From positions 17,043 to 81,042 of the forward strand of contig CAZGKM010000002.1 of the NCBI GenBank assembly GCA_964526325.1: 64,000 nt of DNA, written 5' to 3'. The notes under the pieces were generated by a model, which saw only the letters and a program-made list of their open reading frames with translations, had not been told where the DNA came from and did not search any database. The DNA is from JACPHD01 sp964526325. GTDB taxonomy: Bacteria; Patescibacteriota; Patescibacteriia; Patescibacteriales; GWC2-42-12. The position numbers and the translations under genes are program-made. This document shows, one piece after another, positions 40,416-49,349 of this stretch (its first letter is position 1; each line of letters opens with the position of its first letter).

Positions 40416-41904
40416 GGATAAAAAAATTGATTTATTAAACCCAAGATCAGCCCAACCTGAAATTGCCGGAAAAACCGCAATCAAAACAAATAAAAATCTT
40501 AATACCAGACAATTTAAACCCATAGGGTTTATTTTAATTTTTCTCTTGGTTATTTATATAATTTTTTCTTTTAATAAAACGTCCAAAGAAGAATCGTCTT
40601 GGTTTTATAACCTGCCGATTATAAACCAGATTAAACATCTGGTAGAAAGCGCGGATACTAAATTAAAAGGCGAATCGGATGACCGGATAAATATTCTGCT
40701 CTTGGGCATCGGCGGAAAAAATCATGACGGCGGCCTTCTGACCGATACTATTATGTTAGTCAGCCTAAAACCGAGTGAAAAAAAAGTGTCTTTTCTTTCC
40801 ATTCCGCGCGACTTAGCCGTACCAATCGAAAATATGGGCTGGAGAAAAATTAATAGCGTCAACGCTTATGCCGAAATGAAAAATCCGGGCACGGGCGGAT
40901 TGGCGATAAGCCAAACAATAAGCGATATTTTTCAAATCCCGATTGACTATTATATAACCGTGGATTTTGCCGGCTTTGAAAAAATTATTGATGATTTAGG
41001 AGGTGTTAAAATTGATGTAGAAAACACTTTTGATGACTACGCATATCCAATATTGGGAAACGAAGATGCGCCGTGGAAAGAAAGATTCGAGCATTTGCAC
41101 ATAGAAAAAGGAGAACAAATCATGGACGGCGAATTAGCCTTGAAATATGTCCGCTCAAGGCATGCTTATGGCATTGAAGGTTCTGATTTCGCGCGCTCGC
41201 GTAGGCAGCAAAAAGTCTTGGAAGCAATCAAAGAAAAAGCTCTATCGCTTAATTTTTTATTTAAACCCAGCATGATTTCCAAAATAATTTCCGATATTAA
41301 CGAAAATCACAGTACAAATTTAAAAATTTGGGAAATTATCAAGCTCTGGGGAATGGCGAAAGAAATAAAGAATGAAAATATATCAAGCCGCGTTCTTGAT
41401 AACAGCCCGAGCGGTCTTTTAGTAGATATAATCGGAGAAGACGGCGCCTACCTTCTCTCGCCCAGAAGCGGCGACTTCTCGGAAATAAAATATTTAGTAA
41501 ATAATATTTTTACCGACGCGCCGGCAACCGATAAAGAAAAAGTAAAAATAGAAAAAGCTACTGTTGAAATCAGAAACGGCACCTGGATAAACGGCCTGGC
41601 CAATAAAGCGGCTCTGGATTTAGAAAAATACGGCTTCAGCATTGTGCGCATCGGCAACACCGCGCAGAAAAATTTTGAAAAATCGGTTATCTACGATTTA
41701 ACCTACGGCGAAAAAATTCAAGCTTTATCTATTTTAAAAAATAAAACCGACGCTAATGTAGCTTTAGGCATGCCACAATGGTTGATAGACGACCTGGCTA
41801 AAGAAATTCAAGGCCGAATAAATCCGGTACAGCCTGATTTTATTTTAATTCTCGGCCAAGACGCGGATGAAACCCAATCCGGCGCAGTTAATACGCAACA
41901 GTAA
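40396..41904 (+). CDS. LytR-CpsA-Psr (LCP) family glycopolymer transferase
   Basis: A 502-residue membrane enzyme that moves polyprenyl-phosphate-linked glycopolymers to peptidoglycan. A cytoplasmic N-terminus of 45 residues is followed by a transmembrane helix (about 45-62). The LCP domain (residues about 95-290) has INILLLGIGGKNHDGGLLTD, then SFLSIPRDLAVPI, KINSVNAYAE, DFAGFEKIIDDLGGV and the basic motif YVRSRHAYGIEGSDFARSRR. A C-terminal LytR_C domain (about 390-490) follows (VEIRNGTWINGLANKAALDL). Its first codons (ISNGV) come from the palindromic element that spans the start codon. Together with the surface proteins it supports a cell wall with attached polymers. Confidence 0.93.
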   Translation: MKISNGVDKKIDLLNPRSAQPEIAGKTAIKTNKNLNTRQFKPIGFILIFLLVIYIIFSFNKTSKEESSWFYNLPIINQIKHLVESADTKLKGESDDRINILLLGIGGKNHDGGLLTDTIMLVSLKPSEKKVSFLSIPRDLAVPIENMGWRKINSVNAYAEMKNPGTGGLAISQTISDIFQIPIDYYITVDFAGFEKIIDDLGGVKIDVENTFDDYAYPILGNEDAPWKERFEHLHIEKGEQIMDGELALKYVRSRHAYGIEGSDFARSRRQQKVLEAIKEKALSLNFLFKPSMISKIISDINENHSTNLKIWEIIKLWGMAKEIKNENISSRVLDNSPSGLLVDIIGEDGAYLLSPRSGDFSEIKYLVNNIFTDAPATDKEKVKIEKATVEIRNGTWINGLANKAALDLEKYGFSIVRIGNTAQKNFEKSVIYDLTYGEKIQALSILKNKTDANVALGMPQWLIDDLAKEIQGRINPVQPDFILILGQDADETQSGAVNTQQ

Positions 41905-41909
41905 TCAAC

Positions 41910-42022
41910 TGAAAATGACTAATGTCAAATGACAAATCAAATCCTAATATCAAAAAATTAATTAATTTTTTATTTAGTCATTTGACATTGATTTGACATT
42001 TGTCATTGGAAATTTGTCATTA
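41910..42022. repeat. Dispersed TGACAAAT palindromic intergenic repeat, copy 3
   Basis: Between the LCP gene and der. TGACTAATGTCAAATGACAA on the left and GACATTTGTCATTGGAAATT on the right. The last 45 bases are almost identical to those of copy 1 at 2365-2420. Confidence 0.85.
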
Positions 42023-42032
42023 AAAATATTTT

Positions 42033-43487
42033 ATGGCAGTAACAGAAGAAAAAATGAATACCCTCCTTCCTCTCGTCGTTATCTTCGGCCGAGCTAACGT
42101 TGGCAAATCAACTTTATTTAATTGCCTGACCGAAAAAAGGCAAGCCCTTATTTCCAATATCGCCGGCACTACCCGCGACAGCAATCTCGGCTTGGTCAAT
42201 TGGAACGGCCGCAGCTTTGAAATTGTGGATACCGGCGGCATTATTGATTTAAAACATTTAACTAAAAAAACCGTTTCTGCCGACGATATCTCCGATCAAG
42301 TGCAAAGTCAAGCCAGCCGATATCTGAAGCGGGCCGATTTGGTCATATTTTTAGTTGACAATAAAACCGGCTTACTGCCCCAGGATAAAGAAATGGCTCT
42401 TCTGATTAAAAAAAACGTTAACTCCGATAAGGTTATTTTAACTATTAATAAGGTTGATGCTCCGCGCGACCATTTAAAAATATCTGAATTCTACAAATTA
42501 TCGTTTGGCGAACTTTGCCCGATTTCCGCGGCTAACGGCTCCGGTACCGGCGATTTACTTGATATTATAATCAATAAATTAATATTTAAAGACAAAAAAG
42601 GCTCTTCGGCTAATTCAAGGCAAGACGAGGAAGAAAAAGAAAGCCAAGCGCTTAAAATTAAAACTGATGAAGAAAATTTAATCAAAGTCTGCATCATCGG
42701 TAAGCCTAACGTAGGAAAATCCAGCCTCCTAAATTCCCTTTTAGGTTACGAGCGGGTGCTTGTCAGCCCGAAGCCTCATACCACGCGCGAACCCCAGCAC
42801 ACAAAAATAATTTATCAAGATCAGCCCATATTATTGATTGACACGGCCGGCATAAGCAAAAGAGGAACTAAAACAAAAGGTCTGGAAAAATTCGGCATTA
42901 CTAAATCATTATCCGCCCTGGCAAAAAGCGATATCGCTTTAATGACCTTTGATATTAGCCAGGAAATTACTCATCAAGACGCCAGATTGATTGAGGAAAT
43001 AGTTAATGCCCAAAAAAGTTTTATTTTTATCGCCAATAAATGGGATAAAATCGAAGAGCGGGACACAAAAAAATACACCGATTATATTTACGGTAAACTG
43101 CCTTTCGCCCGTTTCGCGCCCATCCAATTTACTTCGGCTCTGACTGGAGAAAAAATAAAAAAAATCCTGGATTTAATTTTGCAAATAGCCAAAGAAAGAA
43201 AATTACGACTTAGCGATTCCCAGCTTAATAAATTTTTGTCTCGCATAGTTAAAATCCATCGGCCGGCCAAAGGCAAAGGCGTTAAGCACCCAAGAATCAG
43301 GGAATTTAAGCAAATCCAAGCTAACCCGCCAAAATTTGAAATGAAAATCGGCGCCAAAGAAGATTTGCATTTTTCCTATGTGCGCTTTATTGAAAATCGT
43401 TTGCGCGAAACTTACGGCTTCTTAGGCACTCCGCTTCATATTAACGTAGCAAAAAATAAAAATGTCCACGGTCTCCATAAAGACTAA
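42033..43487 (+). CDS. der: Ribosome assembly GTPase Der (EngA)
   Basis: A double-GTPase needed for 50S subunit assembly. Two GTPase domains are visible. The first has P-loop GRANVGKS (residues 19-26) and DTGG with NKVD later. The second has GKPNVGKSSLLNSLLG, DTAG and NKWD. A C-terminal KH-like domain follows, ending HINVAKNKNVHG. The linker between the domains is unusually acidic and lysine-rich (SRQDEEEKESQALKIKTDEE). The length of 484 residues is normal. A second in-frame ATG lies seven codons later and is a possible alternative start. Confidence 0.95.
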   Translation: MAVTEEKMNTLLPLVVIFGRANVGKSTLFNCLTEKRQALISNIAGTTRDSNLGLVNWNGRSFEIVDTGGIIDLKHLTKKTVSADDISDQVQSQASRYLKRADLVIFLVDNKTGLLPQDKEMALLIKKNVNSDKVILTINKVDAPRDHLKISEFYKLSFGELCPISAANGSGTGDLLDIIINKLIFKDKKGSSANSRQDEEEKESQALKIKTDEENLIKVCIIGKPNVGKSSLLNSLLGYERVLVSPKPHTTREPQHTKIIYQDQPILLIDTAGISKRGTKTKGLEKFGITKSLSALAKSDIALMTFDISQEITHQDARLIEEIVNAQKSFIFIANKWDKIEERDTKKYTDYIYGKLPFARFAPIQFTSALTGEKIKKILDLILQIAKERKLRLSDSQLNKFLSRIVKIHRPAKGKGVKHPRIREFKQIQANPPKFEMKIGAKEDLHFSYVRFIENRLRETYGFLGTPLHINVAKNKNVHGLHKD

Positions 43488-43648
43488 AGAATTTTTAATT
43501 TTATAATTTTAAAATAATATTTTAATATCTTAATTTTAATATTAAAAATTTAATAATTATTTAAAAATTAAAAATTGGAAATAAAAATTTTCTATTATCA
43601 TAAATTAATAAATTCAATATAATTTATAATATAAGCAAATTCAATTAT

Positions 43649-44200
43649 ATGCTCAAAGTCATAATAGGCTTGGGAAACCCGGGCGAACAATATAAATTAA
43701 CCAGACATAATGCCGGATTTATGGCGGTTGACGCTTTAGCCGAGCGTCTCGGCCTAGTATGGGAAACTAATAAAAAATTCAAAGCTGAAACGGCCAAGGG
43801 TCAAAATCTCATATTAATAAAACCGCAGGATTTTATGAATAACTCCGGCTTCTCGGTCAGCGCTGTTTTTCAATATTATAAATTACTGCCAAAAAAATTA
43901 GGTATAATAAAAATTAAAAATGCCGATTTATCGAATACTTTAACCGTTATTCATGATGATTTAGATATTGAACTTGGCAAATATAAAATTTCCGTAGATT
44001 CAAGAAGCGCCGGACATCGGGGCGTTGAATCAATAATCAACCATTTAAAAACCAAAAATTTCAAACGCATTAGAATCGGCATTAAAACGCCGCATTTAGA
44101 AAAAATTCCGGCTGATAAATTTGTTTTGCAAAAATTAAATGATGAAGAAAAAAATATAATTCACCGATTAATACTAAAAATAATTAGTGAAATAAAATAA
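43649..44200 (+). CDS. pth: Peptidyl-tRNA hydrolase
   Basis: Releases tRNA from peptidyl-tRNA dropped by ribosomes. The family motifs are IIGLGNPGEQYKLTRHNAGF at the N-terminus with the catalytic His near residue 20, LIKPQDFMNNSG, VIHDDLDIELGKYKI and AGHRGVESIINHLKTK. The region between the second and third motifs carries a small insertion (LPKKLGIIKIKNADLSNT). At 183 residues it is of normal size. It is co-directional with der, separated by a 160-base AT-rich spacer with no recognised gene, and ends at a hairpin terminator. Confidence 0.94.
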   Translation: MLKVIIGLGNPGEQYKLTRHNAGFMAVDALAERLGLVWETNKKFKAETAKGQNLILIKPQDFMNNSGFSVSAVFQYYKLLPKKLGIIKIKNADLSNTLTVIHDDLDIELGKYKISVDSRSAGHRGVESIINHLKTKNFKRIRIGIKTPHLEKIPADKFVLQKLNDEEKNIIHRLILKIISEIK

Positions 44201-44204
44201 ACAA

Positions 44205-44233
44205 AAAATATCCGGAATTAACCGGATATTTTA
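44205..44233. terminator. Hairpin terminator after pth
   Basis: AAATATCCGG, 6 bases, CCGGATATTTT. On the minus strand the same hairpin is followed by TTTTTTG, a better tail, so it may also end a minus-strand transcript from the non-coding region. Confidence 0.75.
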
Positions 44234-44246
44234 TATTATTCACAAT

Positions 44247-44330
44247 TCTGCCTAGAAGCCTAGGGATAACCCCGATTTAAGGCTCCGGCCAAACCAGGAG
44301 GGAGGTTTAACTTTCGCCGCTCCTAGACAA
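44247..44330. ncRNA. Candidate structured RNA, GC-rich island in a 450-base gene-free region
   Basis: This 80-base stretch is GC-rich inside AT-rich DNA. It holds a hairpin CCTAGAAGCCTAGG, a second AAACC/GGTTT stem enclosing AGGAGGGA, and an outer CGGC/GCCG pairing. On the minus strand it is followed by a strong terminator (44205-44233), which favours a minus-strand transcript. It does not show the conserved core of SRP RNA, tmRNA, RNase P RNA or a tRNA. The family is unknown. Confidence 0.4.
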
Positions 44331-44346
44331 AATTCTAAATAATATC

Positions 44347-44375
44347 TGTCGAGTCTGTATAAAATATGTTATCAT
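44347..44375 (+). promoter_or_regulatory. Candidate promoter for the long hairpin RNA
   Basis: TGTCGA (44347-44352), a 17-base spacer, TATCAT (44370-44375), with TATAAAAT within the spacer as an alternative -10. Transcription would start about 20 bases before the hairpin at 44400. Confidence 0.35.
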
Positions 44376-44399
44376 GAAAAAAGATAATTGCCAAAAAAT

Positions 44400-44526
44400 T
44401 TGATAGTAATAAAATAGCGCCCAATATGCTACTTGCTTAGAAGGGATGCAAAATTTATAAATAATTAAGGAGGAAAACTATTTATTAATTAGGCCCTTAA
44501 GCAAGTAACAGACTGAACGCTATCAA
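44400..44526 (+). ncRNA. Long near-perfect hairpin RNA presenting AAGGAGG in its loop
   Basis: Paired segments from outside to inside: TTGATAG/CGCTATCAA region, then TACTTGCTTA(GA)AGGG with CCCTTAAGCAAGTA (14 bp with one bulge), then AATTTATAAATA with TATTTATTAATT (12 bp, one mismatch). The apical loop ATTAAGGAGGAAAAC carries an ideal Shine-Dalgarno sequence at 44467-44473 but no start codon follows. The layout (long rod, internal bubbles) recalls 6S-like RNAs, but no conserved 6S sequence is seen. A non-coding or regulatory role is inferred. Confidence 0.5.
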
Positions 44527-44649
44527 TATAAAAAAATTAAATATCATAGTATATTATCACAAATAAACCTTCGTGTCAAGGCTTAAACGCCTAACTGGTT
44601 TCTACTGATAAATTATATATTTTAAGCAATATAAAACAAAATTATAAAT

Positions 44650-45741
44650 ATGAACGATCTTAAATATTGGCTGGCCTTAAGCCATTTTTATAAATTTGGC
44701 CCGGCTAAATTTAAAAAATTGAAAAATTATTTTTCCGATATACCCAGCGCCTATAAAGCTTCGCAAAAGGATTATGTTCGAGCCGGCATTGAAGAAAAAG
44801 TAGCTGAAGAATTCATGATTTATAAGCATCAGGTCGAGCCGGAAAAATTATTGGAAAATTTATACAAAGAAAAATTAAATGCTTTGACTATAGAAGACCC
44901 ATCTTACCCGAAGCTTTTAAAACAAATTTACGACCCGCCTTTTATTCTGTATTACAGCGGTTCGCTAGAAGCTTTTAACGGATTCCTTTTAGCCGTGGTA
45001 GGCGCCAGAAAATATAGCGCTTACGGAGCGCAAGTTACGGAAAAATTAGTCAGAGAGCTGGCTTTTAATAAACTAACTATTGTTAGCGGCCTGGCTTTAG
45101 GCATAGATACTTTGGCTCATTCGGCCGCCATAGGGGCAAACGGAAAAACCATAGCGGTTTTAGGTTCAGGCTTGGATAAACAAAATATTTATCCTTCACA
45201 AAACCGCTACTTGGCTGATAAAATTCAAGCTCACGGCGGACTGATTTTATCGGAATATCCTATCGGCACCATGCCTTTGAAGCATCATTTTCCGCAGCGA
45301 AACCGCATAATTTCCGGTTTATCCAGCGCTACTTTAGTGATAGAGGCCGGTGAAAAATCGGGCGCGCTTATTACGGCTTTTCATGCCTTAGAGCAAAACC
45401 GAGAAGTATTCGCCGTGCCCGGGAGTATTTATTCCGGCTCCTCGGAAGGCACCAACCGTTTAATCACTATGGGAGCTAAGCTTGTAGCCGGCGTCAAAGA
45501 TATTATTGAAACTCTTAATTTAGCGGAGGCGGCTTCCTATATTGAAAATAAAAAAATAATTCCAGAAACAGCCGAAGAGGAATTAATTTTCGCCCACCTG
45601 TCTTACGAACCGGTGCATATTGACGAACTTAAGCAATTGACAAAACTTGACACATCAATTATAAATAGTACACTTACTATCATGGAAATGAAAGGAATGG
45701 TAAAAAATCTAGGCAATATGCAATATGTGTTAGCGCGATAA
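44650..45741 (+). CDS. dprA: DNA processing protein DprA
   Basis: Binds incoming single-stranded DNA and loads RecA during natural transformation. The Rossmann-like core shows VVGARKYSAYG, IVSGLALGIDTLAHSAAI, TIAVLGSGLDKQNIYPSQNR, GLILSEYPIGTMPLKHHFPQ, NRIISGLSSATLVIEAGEKS and FAVPGSIYSGSSEGTNRLI. An N-terminal helical (SAM-like) region and a C-terminal winged helix (from EEELIFAHLSYEPVHIDEL) complete the usual three-domain layout. At 363 residues it is full length. It is co-directional with topA 42 bases downstream, a pairing common in many bacteria. Competence-type DNA uptake is widespread in CPR. Confidence 0.95.
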   Translation: MNDLKYWLALSHFYKFGPAKFKKLKNYFSDIPSAYKASQKDYVRAGIEEKVAEEFMIYKHQVEPEKLLENLYKEKLNALTIEDPSYPKLLKQIYDPPFILYYSGSLEAFNGFLLAVVGARKYSAYGAQVTEKLVRELAFNKLTIVSGLALGIDTLAHSAAIGANGKTIAVLGSGLDKQNIYPSQNRYLADKIQAHGGLILSEYPIGTMPLKHHFPQRNRIISGLSSATLVIEAGEKSGALITAFHALEQNREVFAVPGSIYSGSSEGTNRLITMGAKLVAGVKDIIETLNLAEAASYIENKKIIPETAEEELIFAHLSYEPVHIDELKQLTKLDTSIINSTLTIMEMKGMVKNLGNMQYVLAR

Positions 45742-45782
45742 TTTTCAATTGAAAATTTATTTTTTTATAACTTTATAAATTC

Positions 45783-48008
45783 ATGAAACTCGTAATTGTC
45801 GAATCTCCAACCAAAGCAAAAACTATAGCTAAATTTTTAGGCTCTGATTTTAATATTGAGTCTTCTTTCGGCCATATTCGCGATCTTCCCGTGAGTAAAA
45901 TGGGCATTGATATTGAACATGGCTTTGAACCTAATTATGTCGTGCCGGTAAAAGCTAAAAAAAATCTTAAAAAACTCCAGGAATTAGCTAAAAAATCAGA
46001 TAAAATTATCTTGGCTACCGACGAAGACCGCGAAGGCGAAGCTATTGCCTGGCATTTAGTTGAAGCTCTTAAGGTTGATCTTGAAAATACTGACCGCATT
46101 GTCTTCCATGAAATCACTAAATCGGCGATTGAGCAAGCCTTGGAAAATCCGAGAAAAATTGATATGAAGCTGGTTAATGCCCAGCAAGCCAGAAGAATTC
46201 TTGACCGGCTGGTCGGCTACGAGCTATCCCCTTTCTTATGGAAAAAAGTGGCTAAAGGTTTGTCGGCCGGACGCGTGCAATCGGTGGCGGTTCGTTTAAT
46301 CGTTGAACGGGAACGAGAAATAAAAAAATTTATTACCGAGGAATACTGGTCGGTTTCGGCCAAACTGCAAAATACCGAACATCTGCCGTTTTTAGCCAGA
46401 CTGAATAAAATTGATAATAAGACTATCAATAAGCTGGAAATTAAAAACGAGGAGCAGGCAAAAAAAATATTATCCGAGCTAAACGGCGCCGAATATATAG
46501 TGGCAAATTTAGAAAAAAAACAAACTAAAAAACAGCCCCCTAAGCCTTTTACTACTTCAACTCTGCAGCAAACCGCCAACCGTTGGCTCGGTTTCTCGGC
46601 CAAACAAACTATGATGGTGGCGCAGCAGCTTTATGAAATGGGTTTTATAACTTACATGAGAACTGATTCTCTGAATTTAGCGGATAAATTTTTGCATGAT
46701 GCGGCCAAGTATTTAACCGCTAATTTAGGCGCTACTTACGCACTTTCGTCGCCGCGACGCTTTAAAACCAAATCCAAAAGCGCCCAAGAAGCGCATGAAG
46801 CCATTCGGCCATCCGAAGCCTCGCGCACTCCGGAATCGGTTGAGAGTGATTTAAATCCTAATCAAAATAAATTATACAAATTAATCTGGCAAAGAGCTTT
46901 AGCCTCGCAGATGAGCGAAGCTATAGTTGATGCTACGGTAGTTGATATTGACGCCGGAAATACGCCCTACCAATTCCGAGCCAACGGCCAAATTTTAAAA
47001 TTCAACGGTTATCTTAAAATCTACCCTGAAAAGAGCCAAGAGATTGAACTGCCGGAATTAAAAATAAAAGAAAAACTTGATTTAGAAGAAATAAAAAAAG
47101 AACAGCATTTTACTAAACCGCCAGCCAGATATTCTGATGCCGGTCTGGTCAAAGAACTGGAAAAATACGGCATCGGCCGGCCCTCAACCTATGCTCCGAC
47201 CATAGCTACGATTGTTGACAGAAATTACGTCCAACGCGACGAGAACAAACGCTTAGGTCCGACCGATATTGCTTTTATAGTTATTGATTTGCTGGTAGAG
47301 CACTTCCCTAAAATCGTCGATTATCAATTTACCGCCAAACTGGAAAATGACCTGGATAGAGTCGCCGACGGGAATGTTAAATGGCAGCCGATAATTAAAG
47401 AATTTTACGAACCATTTCACGCTAATTTAGAAAATAAATACGAAATTATAAATAAAAATGATATTATGCCTGAAGAAAAATCAACCGAGGTATGCGATAA
47501 ATGCGGTGCTCCCATGATCATTAAAACCGGCCGTTACGGAAAATTTTTAGCCTGCAGCGCTTTTCCTGAATGTAAAAACATTAAATCAATGCCCGGCACG
47601 GACAAAAACGGGAACGGCCAAACCGATAGCGAAGAAATCAAAGAGTTAAAAGAAAAATATAAAGGCGAAATTTGCGAAAAATGCGGCGCGCCCATGGCGA
47701 TAAAAGTCGGAAAATTCGGCCCATTTCTAGCCTGTACCGGTTACCCAAAATGCAAAAATTTAAAAAATATCAGCGGCGGAAATAACTCGACCGGCATAAC
47801 CTGCCCGGTTTGCGGTAAAGGAGAAGTTGTGCAAAAACGCAGCCGCCGCGGCATCTTTTACGCTTGCAATCAATACCCGGATTGCAAAACCGCTTTCTGG
47901 GGAAAACCTACCGGCGAAAAATGCCCTGACTGCGATAGCCTATTAATTGAAGACGCGAAAAAGGGTGAAATTAAATGTTCCAATAAAGACTGCGGATACA
48001 TAAAATAA
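45783..48008 (+). CDS. topA: DNA topoisomerase I
   Basis: A type IA topoisomerase that relaxes negative supercoils. The TOPRIM domain starts KLVIVESPTKAKTIAKFLG and contains ATDEDREGEAIAWHL. The catalytic tyrosine is in GFITYMRTDSLNL near residue 296. The core continues with HEAIRPSE and GIGRPSTYAPTIATI. The C-terminus has four zinc ribbons of the topoisomerase type: CDKCGAPMIIKTGRYGKFLA, CEKCGAPMAIKVGKFGPFLA, CPVCGKGEVVQKRSRRGIFY, and a final CPDCDSLL with CSNKDCGYIK. At 741 residues it is of normal length. It ends at a hairpin terminator. Confidence 0.97.
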   Translation: MKLVIVESPTKAKTIAKFLGSDFNIESSFGHIRDLPVSKMGIDIEHGFEPNYVVPVKAKKNLKKLQELAKKSDKIILATDEDREGEAIAWHLVEALKVDLENTDRIVFHEITKSAIEQALENPRKIDMKLVNAQQARRILDRLVGYELSPFLWKKVAKGLSAGRVQSVAVRLIVEREREIKKFITEEYWSVSAKLQNTEHLPFLARLNKIDNKTINKLEIKNEEQAKKILSELNGAEYIVANLEKKQTKKQPPKPFTTSTLQQTANRWLGFSAKQTMMVAQQLYEMGFITYMRTDSLNLADKFLHDAAKYLTANLGATYALSSPRRFKTKSKSAQEAHEAIRPSEASRTPESVESDLNPNQNKLYKLIWQRALASQMSEAIVDATVVDIDAGNTPYQFRANGQILKFNGYLKIYPEKSQEIELPELKIKEKLDLEEIKKEQHFTKPPARYSDAGLVKELEKYGIGRPSTYAPTIATIVDRNYVQRDENKRLGPTDIAFIVIDLLVEHFPKIVDYQFTAKLENDLDRVADGNVKWQPIIKEFYEPFHANLENKYEIINKNDIMPEEKSTEVCDKCGAPMIIKTGRYGKFLACSAFPECKNIKSMPGTDKNGNGQTDSEEIKELKEKYKGEICEKCGAPMAIKVGKFGPFLACTGYPKCKNLKNISGGNNSTGITCPVCGKGEVVQKRSRRGIFYACNQYPDCKTAFWGKPTGEKCPDCDSLLIEDAKKGEIKCSNKDCGYIK

Positions 48009-48026
48009 ATTATTTAATTTTAAATT

Positions 48027-48060
48027 AAAAAAAGAAGGCCACTTGGCTTTCTTTTTATTT
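48027..48060 (+). terminator. Rho-independent terminator of topA
   Basis: AAAAAGAAGGCCA, loop CT, TGGCTTTCTTTTT then ATTTTTAAT. One bulge in the stem. Confidence 0.8.
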
Positions 48061-48070
48061 TTAATATATC

Positions 48071-48373
48071 TTATTCGCTCTTTTTACTACGCTTCTTTTT
48101 TTCCGCTCTATTTTTCATAATCTCAACCAATTTTTTCACTCCTTCGCCGATTAAGGGCAGATAGGAAGCGCTGTGCTCAATTTTTTCTTTTATCATTTTA
48201 ACTAATTCATCAAATTTATTAAGCCGCTCGCGAGTTTCTTTAAGCACTTTAAAAAACTGCTGCAAAATTCTGGCTAAATAATATATCGCCCAGCAAGAAA
48301 ATATGGTAAACAGTAAAACCGACAAAGCAATAATTATATTTAATAAATCGTGGCTATCATTGATCGGCGGCAT
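48071..48373 (-). CDS. Small single-span membrane protein (100 aa)
   Basis: An N-terminal transmembrane helix (about residues 9-34) is followed by a long amphipathic helical region (ILQQFFKVLKETRERLNKFD, then IKEKIEHSASYLPLIGEGVKK) and a very basic tail (KNRAEKKKRSKKSE). The layout resembles DUF948-type membrane-anchored coiled-coil proteins, but the similarity is general. It is convergent with topA and is the only gene between topA and the response regulator. The function is unknown. Confidence 0.65.
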   Translation of the reverse strand: MPPINDSHDLLNIIIALSVLLFTIFSCWAIYYLARILQQFFKVLKETRERLNKFDELVKMIKEKIEHSASYLPLIGEGVKKLVEIMKNRAEKKKRSKKSE

Positions 48374-48497
48374 AAATTTATAAAATTAAAATTAATTAAT
48401 AAAATATTAATTTGTCTTTCTTTGTCAAAATCGAAATCGCCGGCTAATTTAAATCAGTAACGCATTAATCCAGAGTCTACCCTATTATAACATCAAT

Positions 48498-49331
48498 TTA
48501 TTTTAAACCCAATTGTTTTTTTATTTTTTCAACAATCTCTTCGGTAGTAAAATGCGCTTTAACAAGATAATCGCTCGCTCCTAAATCTAAAGCTTTTCTA
48601 TTATCTTCTTCCTGGCCTAAATTAGTCAGCATGATAACCGGCACATTTTTAATCGTTTTATTACTATTGGAACGAATTGCTTTTAATACTTCGAAGCCAT
48701 CCATAGCCGGTAAAATAATATCCAATAAAATAACCGCCGGATTAAATTCACTGACTTTTTTTATGGCATCTTCTCCGTTAGTCGCCACAATAACATTAAA
48801 ACCTTCTTTCTTTAATTTTTTGTTGCAAAGATCGCTTAAAAACGGATCGTCTTCAACTAATAATATTTTAATACCATGGTTAATATCTTCTTCTTTCTCG
48901 ATATTTTTTTCTTTTTCGTTATTAGCCCCAGCCTGAAAATTTAAAAATTTTTTTGCTTTTTCCACAACCTCTCCGGGATTAATCTGGGTTTTGATTATAT
49001 AATCGACTGCTCCCAATTTTTTTATTTTTTCTATCTCAACATCCTGCCCGGAATTGGAAATTACAACTATCGGAATTTTATTATCCTTTTTTTGTAAATC
49101 TTCCATAACTTCATAACCATTCATTACCGGCATAATTATATCCAGTAAAATCAAATCCGGCTGCCATTCTTCAATTTCCTTTAAACCGCTTTCCCCATTA
49201 TTCTCTATTAACACATCAAATCCTTCTAATTTGAATTTTGACGCTAAAACGCTGGCTAACGCATCTTCGTCTTCAATTATTAGAATTTTTTTGTTTTCCC
49301 CGTCAAAAATTTTATTTTTTTTGGTTTGCAT
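48498..49331 (-). CDS. Response regulator with two receiver domains
   Basis: A 277-residue protein made of two CheY-like receivers and a short charged linker (residues 133-152), with no DNA-binding or enzymatic output domain. Receiver 1 has KILIIEDEDALAS and the phospho-acceptor Asp64 in LILLDIIMPVMNGYEV. Receiver 2 has KILLVEDDPFLSD and Asp204 in VILLDIILPAMDGFEV. Each has a conserved Lys (KTQINPGE and KAHFTTEE, at the usual position). It is 18 bases downstream of the histidine kinase, so it probably accepts its phosphate. Without an output domain, signalling must continue by protein contact or act as a phosphate sink. Confidence 0.92.
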   Translation of the reverse strand: MQTKKNKIFDGENKKILIIEDEDALASVLASKFKLEGFDVLIENNGESGLKEIEEWQPDLILLDIIMPVMNGYEVMEDLQKKDNKIPIVVISNSGQDVEIEKIKKLGAVDYIIKTQINPGEVVEKAKKFLNFQAGANNEKEKNIEKEEDINHGIKILLVEDDPFLSDLCNKKLKKEGFNVIVATNGEDAIKKVSEFNPAVILLDIILPAMDGFEVLKAIRSNSNKTIKNVPVIMLTNLGQEEDNRKALDLGASDYLVKAHFTTEEIVEKIKKQLGLK

Positions 49332-49349
49332 ATAATTTTATATTATAAA

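Noticed and set aside
44247..44526. SRP RNA, tmRNA or tRNA in the non-coding region before dprA
   Set aside because: None of the conserved cores (SRP GGAAGGAAGC-type loop, tRNA T-arm, tmRNA ends) are visible, so I only call structured RNA candidates.
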